Shown here piece by piece: positions 6,241 to 11,146 of a stretch of DNA of 11,146 nt. The DNA is from Desulfobulbaceae bacterium. Its GTDB lineage: Bacteria; Desulfobacterota; Desulfobulbia; Desulfobulbales; Desulfobulbaceae. Within the stretch, counting starts at the first letter, position 1. Every line of letters begins with the position of its first letter. The position numbers and the translations under genes are program-made. The stretch spans positions 1 to 11,146 of the forward strand of contig JALSNT010000339.1 of the NCBI GenBank assembly GCA_026986885.1, in the 5' to 3' direction. The notes beneath the pieces are model-generated. The model saw nothing but the letters and a program-made list of their open reading frames with translations, made no database searches and was not told the DNA's origin.

Positions 6241-9105
6241 ATGAAACGTGCAACTTTTTTGCAAATAGCCTTGATTGCGGTAACCGCCATCGTCTTGCTG
6301 GCTCTGTTCTATCTGCCGTACTGGTCCGTGCGCAATAAGACCATTGACGCTTTCAACAATGAGGAAATGATTGTCGCCCGCCAGGCGATCAAGGGAATTC
6401 AGACATTTTTTGCTACCTATCGCAAGGCATTGCAATATTTTTCCGAGCAAACTTCCATACAACATCTTGACGCCAGCGGCCGGGCGCTGATGGATGATTT
6501 TTTGACTATTCATGCAAACGAAATTGCCGCCGTTACCCGGATTGATGCCCAGGGACAGGTTCTCTACTCCACCCCTCTTGGTTCCGGGTGGGGAGTGCGG
6601 GATATCACCAGGCAACCGTACAATCTCCGCAGTCTCAAAACTCATAATCCTTTTATAAGTGATGTTTTTTCAACCTTACCGGGTGTCCGGTCCATTGTTT
6701 TTGCCTATCCTGTCTTTGATGGTAAGACCTATGTCGGCTGCCTTGGTTTTTTGATCCCTTTTGATTCGATAATAAAGAAATACCTCAGCCGGATAAAAAT
6801 CATTGGGCATGGTCTTGTCATGATGATCAGTGATCAGGGAGAGGGGCTGTTCTGTCTCGCTAATAAGACAAAGTCTACTGGTAAATCAGGCTGTTTTGCC
6901 GATGAACAAGCTCTGCGGTTGATCAAGACTCAAATGATGATGGGGCGTGAAGGTAGCGGTTCTTTCACGGCAAATCTGTCTATTGATAAAGATGGTACTC
7001 CGATTACCCGTTACGCTGTCTATGCACCGGTAAAACTTCCCGGCGGCGGATTCTGGTCGATCATGGTCGCCAGTCCGGAAAACGCGGTTTTGGCTGCCAT
7101 GAGCGGGTTTCGTAATCAGTGGCTGATGGTTACGGCCGTGGCCGTCTGCGCTGTTTTGCTGCTCAGCTGGCTGTTGACCAGAACCCTTGCCCGTAATCGG
7201 GAGGTGCAAAAGCGCCGGGTGGTGGAGGAACAACTACTCCGATTACTTGATTTTACGCCCATGGGCATGGTTGTCTATGATATTAAAGGTAATATCTCTT
7301 ACGTCAATCAGAGCGTGCTGATCCTGTTGAATGAAACAAAAGCAGAAGAGATCATCGGCGGAAATGTCTTTGCTTTTGTCCATCCCGATTATCAAGAGTT
7401 CATCGCGTCCCGGTTTGACAATCTTAAAAAAGGTCATGTCAATGAAACAGCGGTTATTAAGATCATCACCTCCGACGGCGTGATTAGGGATACGGAAATA
7501 AATTCAACGCCGTTTATTTTCAGTGAACAAACCAGCTTTATTTCCATTCTCCGGGATGTGACCGAAGAACTCAAGCAGGAGGCAACCCAGAGGCGGCTGG
7601 TGACAGCCATTGAGCAGGCCAACGAATCTGTTATTATCACCGATCAGACCGGAATTGTGGAGTATGTCAATCCCGCATTTTCCAAGACCTCCGGCTATGC
7701 CAAGGAGGAAATTATCGGCAAAAATACGCGCATGCTGAGAAGCGGTAAACATGATTTCAGTTTCTATCGTACCATGTGGCGGACCATCACCGGTGGTCGT
7801 GTCTGGAAAGGCAGAATTATTAACCGCCGTAAGGATGGCTCGCTGTATACGGAAATGGCAACCATTTCGCCGGTACGTGATGTTACCGGCAAAATAACCC
7901 ATTATGTGGCGGTTAACCGGGATGTCAGCCATGAAGTTGAACTGGAATTCAAGCTGCGTCAGGCACAGAAAATGGAGGCTATCGGCACTCTGGCAGGAGG
8001 AATTGCCCATGATTTCAACAATATTTTAGGGGCGATTTTAGGCTTTACCGATATGGCCCTGTTGCAGACCGATCCGGAAGCGCCGATCCATGATACCCTG
8101 CTGCATATCCGTAAGGGCGGTGGCCGGGCGGCTGATCTGGTACAACAGATTCTGACCTTTTCCCGGCAGTCTAATGCAGAAAAGCGACCGATTGCGGTGA
8201 CGCCGCTGGTGCAGGAGAGTTTGAAACTGTTGCGGGCTTCCCTGCCTTCAACCATTATTATTCATCAGGAACTGCCGGCAGGTGATACTCTGGTATTAGC
8301 GGATGCAACCCAGTTGCAGCAGATTGTTCTCAACCTGTGTACCAATGCCTTCCAGGCAATGCGGGATCTGGGCGGCGAGCTGACTGTGCGACTGGACAGG
8401 GTGAACGTCCGCGACTATGGAAAACATCTACAGACGGACCAGGATGAGTGTATTCGTCTGATGGTTTCCGATACCGGCATCGGCATAGAACCCGCGGTGG
8501 CCGAACGTATCTTTGATCCCTTTTTTACCACGAAGGAGCCGGGCGAAGGGACCGGCATGGGTCTTAGTGTGGTTCACGGGATCGTCAGTGAACTGGGGGG
8601 CGAAATCTTTATTGATTCTATTCCCGGCCAGGGCGCAACCTTTACGGTTCTACTGCCGATAGCAGAATCCCTTCCCGAGGAAAAAAATGGACCGCAGCCG
8701 CCCCTGCCCATGGGAACGGAACATATCCTGGTGGTGGATGACGAAGAGGATATTCTGGCAACAGCCCGGATGATGCTTGCCCATCTCGGTTACAGGGTCA
8801 GTGTTAATAATTCCTCTGTCGATGCCCTTGACAAGATACAAAACGGGACGTTTCGCTGTGATCTGGTTGTGACCGATCAGACGATGCCCGACCTGACCGG
8901 CCTGGAGTTTGCCAGGGAGCTGCACCGTGTTGTTCCCGACATGCCGGTGGTAATCTGTACGGGCTATTCCGATAAAGTCAATGAAGAGAGCATAAAAGCC
9001 GTGCACGCGGCCGGTTTGCTGTTAAAACCCGTAGAGTTGCGAGACATGGCGGTTATGGTACGCGCGGCCCTTGATAACAGAGGACGGAAATCAGAGGCCG
9101 GATGA
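6241..9105 (+). CDS. Membrane hybrid sensor histidine kinase: Cache-like sensor, two PAS, HisKA, HATPase, receiver
   Basis: This 954-residue protein senses a signal outside the cytoplasm and autophosphorylates, then passes phosphate to its own receiver. TM1 is about residues 6-26 and TM2 about 294-313. The loop between them resembles a Cache domain (TRIDAQGQVLYST; YPVFDGKTYVG; GGGFWSIMVASPE) and has cysteines at 205 and 218 that could form a disulfide. PAS1 spans about 333-445 and PAS2 about 451-570. The phosphoacceptor is His590 in GGIAHDFNNIL. The ATPase domain shows the N-box (N698, N702), G1 (DTGIGIE from D744), the F-box (FDPFFTTKE, from 758) and G2 (EGTGMGLS). The receiver has D833/D834, phosphoacceptor D879, T907 and K929, so it looks active. 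I prefer ATG 6241 (MKRATF before TM1); the frame stays open back to a TTG at 6169, but that lies inside the leader inverted repeat. The SD is weak. No HPt domain or partner regulator is encoded in the window, so target and ligand are unknown. Confidence 0.93.
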   Translation: MKRATFLQIALIAVTAIVLLALFYLPYWSVRNKTIDAFNNEEMIVARQAIKGIQTFFATYRKALQYFSEQTSIQHLDASGRALMDDFLTIHANEIAAVTRIDAQGQVLYSTPLGSGWGVRDITRQPYNLRSLKTHNPFISDVFSTLPGVRSIVFAYPVFDGKTYVGCLGFLIPFDSIIKKYLSRIKIIGHGLVMMISDQGEGLFCLANKTKSTGKSGCFADEQALRLIKTQMMMGREGSGSFTANLSIDKDGTPITRYAVYAPVKLPGGGFWSIMVASPENAVLAAMSGFRNQWLMVTAVAVCAVLLLSWLLTRTLARNREVQKRRVVEEQLLRLLDFTPMGMVVYDIKGNISYVNQSVLILLNETKAEEIIGGNVFAFVHPDYQEFIASRFDNLKKGHVNETAVIKIITSDGVIRDTEINSTPFIFSEQTSFISILRDVTEELKQEATQRRLVTAIEQANESVIITDQTGIVEYVNPAFSKTSGYAKEEIIGKNTRMLRSGKHDFSFYRTMWRTITGGRVWKGRIINRRKDGSLYTEMATISPVRDVTGKITHYVAVNRDVSHEVELEFKLRQAQKMEAIGTLAGGIAHDFNNILGAILGFTDMALLQTDPEAPIHDTLLHIRKGGGRAADLVQQILTFSRQSNAEKRPIAVTPLVQESLKLLRASLPSTIIIHQELPAGDTLVLADATQLQQIVLNLCTNAFQAMRDLGGELTVRLDRVNVRDYGKHLQTDQDECIRLMVSDTGIGIEPAVAERIFDPFFTTKEPGEGTGMGLSVVHGIVSELGGEIFIDSIPGQGATFTVLLPIAESLPEEKNGPQPPLPMGTEHILVVDDEEDILATARMMLAHLGYRVSVNNSSVDALDKIQNGTFRCDLVVTDQTMPDLTGLEFARELHRVVPDMPVVICTGYSDKVNEESIKAVHAAGLLLKPVELRDMAVMVRAALDNRGRKSEAG

Positions 9106-9127
9106 CAGTAGAGTTTCCGTCTGCGGC

Positions 9128-9156
9128 GTAGATAACTGCGGTTGACTACTTTTTTT
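9128..9156 (+). terminator. Probable rho-independent terminator of the kinase gene
   Basis: GTAG (9128-9131) pairs with CTAC (9146-9149) and AAC (9134-9136) with GTT (9141-9143) around a TGCG loop, with a 2x2 internal mismatch. Seven Ts (9150-9156) follow at once. It begins 23 nt after the kinase stop. The stem is short and imperfect, so efficiency is uncertain. Confidence 0.45.
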
Positions 9157-9217
9157 AAATTCCGATTACCAGCAATTCTCAGCAACAAGGGATACCATCG
9201 CTTGCCGACAGATGAAC

Positions 9218-9263
9218 AAAAAAACGGATGGCTGTGTCCTTGTTTGCCATGGTCTCTATGGCA
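9218..9263 (-). terminator. Possible terminator of the protease operon
   Basis: Reading the minus strand after the protease stop, TGCCAT (9263-9258) can pair with ATGGCA (9250-9245). Alternatively ATGGC (9250-9246) pairs with GCCAT (9232-9228), followed after three bases by seven Ts (9224-9218). The second pairing has terminator geometry but only 5 bp and a 13-nt loop. The two hairpins exclude each other. Confidence 0.35.
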
Positions 9264-9270
9264 TGATGAT

Positions 9271-10596
9271 TTATTTGATATATCCCCAGGTCTTGAGCCG
9301 GTTGTAGGCATAAGCGGCATTCCTGCCGCGGCGGACCCTTTGCAGGTACGCGTTATAATGGCGGGCGGCCTCGGGACGGCGTCCCATGCCTTCAAGGCAG
9401 AGTCCCTTGAAAAAGGTAATCTCCGGATTGCCCGGAAGAAGCTGGTCGTAGCGGTTGAACTGCTGGAGAGCCGGATTATATTTTTTGTCGACAAAATTTG
9501 CCATGGCGGCAACAAGATGGCCCTGGGCTTCCTGCGGATATACCCTGATGGCTGCTGCCGCGAGTCTGCGGGCCTCACCAGTGCGTTTTAAACCAAGTTG
9601 ACATTTGGCCTGCATAACCAGGGCTGTATAATCATCGGGGGCAATACGCAGGGCCATGGCGAGCAGGGGGTCGGCCTTGCCGTATTTTCCCCTGTTTAAC
9701 AGAGAAGTTGCCTTGCCCATGGCCTCGATCGCCGGTTTGATGCGGCGCAGCCCTTTGGTATGCTCCATATATCGTTCTCTGTTCATGGCGCCGGAGAGAA
9801 AACGGGCATAGGTGGTATTGGCGGCATGTCTGGCCCACTGCAACCGTTCACTGCTCATCGGGTGGGTGGCAAACATCAGTTCAATGGCATCCGGTTGTCG
9901 ATGGCCGTTTTTTTCAAGGACTTCCATGAGTTGTATCATGCCCAAGGGGCTGTAGCCGGTGCGGGTCATATATTCCATTCCCAGGGCATCGGCCTCACGT
10001 TCATTGTCCCGGCTGTAATGGGCGAGCAGGGCACCTGCTCCCATACCGCCCAACTGCTGGACAAGACCGGCGGCATTACCGTAACCGGCAGCGCTGGTGG
10101 CAACCGTCGCCCCGGCAAGCAACAGGTTGGTGAGCATTCCCTTGGTAGAGGCCTCTGCTGCATGGCGGGCATTGACATGGCCGATTTCGTGGCCGAGCAG
10201 GGCGGCCAGTTCGGCCTCGTTGTTGAGTTCGACCAGAATGCCACGGGTTGCGGCAATGGAACCGCCGGGCAGGGCATAGGCGTTGATATAGGCGGCATTG
10301 ACCGCCCGGAAGGAGTAGGGCATCTGCGGCCGGTGTGATCTGGCGGCGATCTCCCGGCCGACCCTGTTGATATAGGCGTTGAGCTGCACATCCTGCACTA
10401 CCCCGTAATCACTGGAAAACTGGTAGGGCGCCTGCTTGCGGTCAAGGGATATTTCATCATTTTTTGAGAGAAAGACGAGCTCGTTTTGTCCGGTGACCGG
10501 ATCAACTGCACAGGAGGTGAAAAGAACAGGCATTGCCATGGAGGCCGCAGAGACTGCTCCCATTTTCAGGAGACGGCGACGGGTGAACTTTTTCAT
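9271..10596 (-). CDS. BepA-like M48 zinc metalloprotease with TPRs, predicted Tat-exported lipoprotein
   Basis: This 441-residue protein has the M48 catalytic core followed by TPR repeats, the layout of BepA (YfgC), a periplasmic protease-chaperone of outer-membrane protein assembly. HEIGH at 136-140 supplies zinc ligands H136 and H140 and catalytic E137; NEREAD supplies the third ligand E201; H245 in THPMSSERL matches the regulatory His of BepA. About four TPR units fill residues 290-425. The N terminus is unusual: T5-R-R-R-L-L-K11 fits the twin-arginine consensus, then comes a hydrophobic stretch, then LFTSC with Cys29 as a plausible lipidation site. The protein would thus be folded before export and anchored by lipid, although M48 proteins usually use Sec. 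The ATG at 10596 has a strong SD (GGGAGG, 10 nt upstream) and overlaps the stop of the preceding SLOG gene by 4 bases (ATGA). I leave the symbol empty because orthology to bepA is not proven. Confidence 0.9.
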   Translation of the reverse strand: MKKFTRRRLLKMGAVSAASMAMPVLFTSCAVDPVTGQNELVFLSKNDEISLDRKQAPYQFSSDYGVVQDVQLNAYINRVGREIAARSHRPQMPYSFRAVNAAYINAYALPGGSIAATRGILVELNNEAELAALLGHEIGHVNARHAAEASTKGMLTNLLLAGATVATSAAGYGNAAGLVQQLGGMGAGALLAHYSRDNEREADALGMEYMTRTGYSPLGMIQLMEVLEKNGHRQPDAIELMFATHPMSSERLQWARHAANTTYARFLSGAMNRERYMEHTKGLRRIKPAIEAMGKATSLLNRGKYGKADPLLAMALRIAPDDYTALVMQAKCQLGLKRTGEARRLAAAAIRVYPQEAQGHLVAAMANFVDKKYNPALQQFNRYDQLLPGNPEITFFKGLCLEGMGRRPEAARHYNAYLQRVRRGRNAAYAYNRLKTWGYIK

Positions 10597-11078
10597 GGTT
10601 GTATATCCTCCCAGGGAATGGTGGTCAATATGTTATACACGGCTTGATGGATACGGGGCTCATTTGAGGCGCGCGGTCCGGCCACGTTGAGCGTGCGAAT
10701 CCTGTATTCCTGCAGCCATTGCCTGATTGCTGCCGATGCCCGGCAATGGCTGACGTTTTCAAGATCCAACCACAGGCAGGGACGATCATGGCGGACGGCC
10801 AATGCCTCTGTCAGGGCTGATCCGCCGGTCAGGGGACCGAAGGAGAAAAGCAGGGTCCCGTCGGCGGCCAGCACATTTTTTTCCGTCCGGTCGCGATAGC
10901 GGGCGGATTTAATCTCTTTCAGATGATATTTTTCAGGTAATGGTCCGGTTTCCGTTTTTCGCCCCCTGGTTATCCAGCCGCCGTGCGGTATCCCAAGGTT
11001 GATTGCCGCGTCCAGGGCGCCCTGGTCCGCCCCGGTCTGGCCACCGGAAATGATTGTTATTTTAGATTTTTCAGTCAT
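10593..11078 (-). CDS. SLOG-type 'putative molybdenum carrier' family protein
   Basis: This 161-residue cytosolic protein has no signal peptide or membrane segment. It carries the hallmarks of the family annotated as putative molybdenum carrier, a branch of the SLOG/YpsA-like Rossmann-fold proteins: SGGQTGADQG (11-20), a GGWITRGR segment (33-40), PLPEKY (46-51), PLTGGSALTEA (82-92) and VAGPRASNEPRI (132-143). Its length is typical and it looks complete. The family name comes from structural resemblance to molybdenum-cofactor carrier proteins; the true ligand is not established, and SLOG domains in general bind nucleotide-like ligands. It is the first gene of a two-gene unit and its TGA overlaps the ATG of the M48 protease. 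No clear SD precedes its ATG. Family is confident, function is not. Confidence 0.88.
   Translation of the reverse strand: MTEKSKITIISGGQTGADQGALDAAINLGIPHGGWITRGRKTETGPLPEKYHLKEIKSARYRDRTEKNVLAADGTLLFSFGPLTGGSALTEALAVRHDRPCLWLDLENVSHCRASAAIRQWLQEYRIRTLNVAGPRASNEPRIHQAVYNILTTIPWEDIQP
10597..10612 (-). promoter_or_regulatory. Ribosome binding site of the M48 protease gene
   Basis: GGGAGG (10612-10607 on the minus strand) precedes the ATG at 10596 by 10 nt and lies within the end of the upstream SLOG coding sequence. It is the best SD in the window, so the protease can be initiated independently as well as by re-initiation across the ATGA overlap. Confidence 0.7.
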
Positions 11079-11117
11079 GGTTGCTTTGAACTTTTTACGA
11101 GTTCATCAAGTTATGCA

Positions 11118-11146
11118 AGAATAGCGCATCGTTTTATTTGCTTCAA
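11118..11146 (-). promoter_or_regulatory. Likely sigma-70 promoter of the SLOG-protease operon
   Basis: On the minus strand TTGAAG (11146-11141, four of six consensus bases) is followed by a 17-nt spacer and TATTCT (11123-11118, four of six). Transcription would begin about 33 nt before the ATG at 11078. The short leader contains a 5-bp inverted repeat, GAACT/AGTTC. The -35 ends exactly at the window edge, so upstream context is missing. Confidence 0.5.

Noticed and set aside
10093..10100. An E. coli Chi octamer (GCTGGTGG)
   Set aside because: One copy of an 8-mer is not informative in 11 kb, and the Chi sequence of this organism is unknown, so the nearby recBC genes do not make it meaningful.

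Overview
The window looks like chromosomal DNA from a Gram-negative bacterium of moderate to high G+C. The full RecBC pair, the AHDFNN-type hybrid histidine kinase with a Cache-like sensor, and the Tat-exported BepA-like protease with TPRs would suit a deltaproteobacterium (Desulfobacterota, perhaps Desulfobulbales-like). That placement is inference from gene content and protein style, not from a marker gene. No tRNA, rRNA, CRISPR array, insertion sequence or phage gene was seen.

Layout. (1) Positions 1-5942, minus strand: recC followed by recB. They overlap by 14 bases and recB runs off the left edge after about 908 codons. The helicase motifs are inside the window; the nuclease domain, and probably recD, lie beyond it. 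(2) Positions 5943-6240: an AT-rich divergent intergenic region. It holds a good extended -10 promoter for the kinase, a perfect 11-bp inverted repeat in the kinase leader, and a smaller inverted repeat near recC. (3) Positions 6241-9105, plus strand: a 954-residue membrane hybrid histidine kinase (TM, Cache-like sensor, TM, two PAS domains, HisKA, HATPase, receiver). (4) Positions 9106-9270: a convergent intergenic region with probable terminators. (5) Positions 9271-11078, minus strand: a two-gene operon. A SLOG-type 'putative molybdenum carrier' protein is followed, through an ATGA overlap, by a BepA-like M48 metalloprotease with a twin-arginine signal and a lipobox. A promoter sits at the right edge of the window.

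How they work together. RecC and RecB are subunits of one double-strand-break repair helicase-nuclease, and their overlap suggests coupled translation in matched amounts. The kinase is divergently transcribed and has no partner regulator in the window, so its output is unknown. The protease probably handles outer-membrane or periplasmic protein quality control. Its coupling to a cytosolic SLOG protein is the least explained association here. I found no clear evidence of a new defence or mobile system; the window is mostly core housekeeping and signalling genes with a few curious regulatory repeats.
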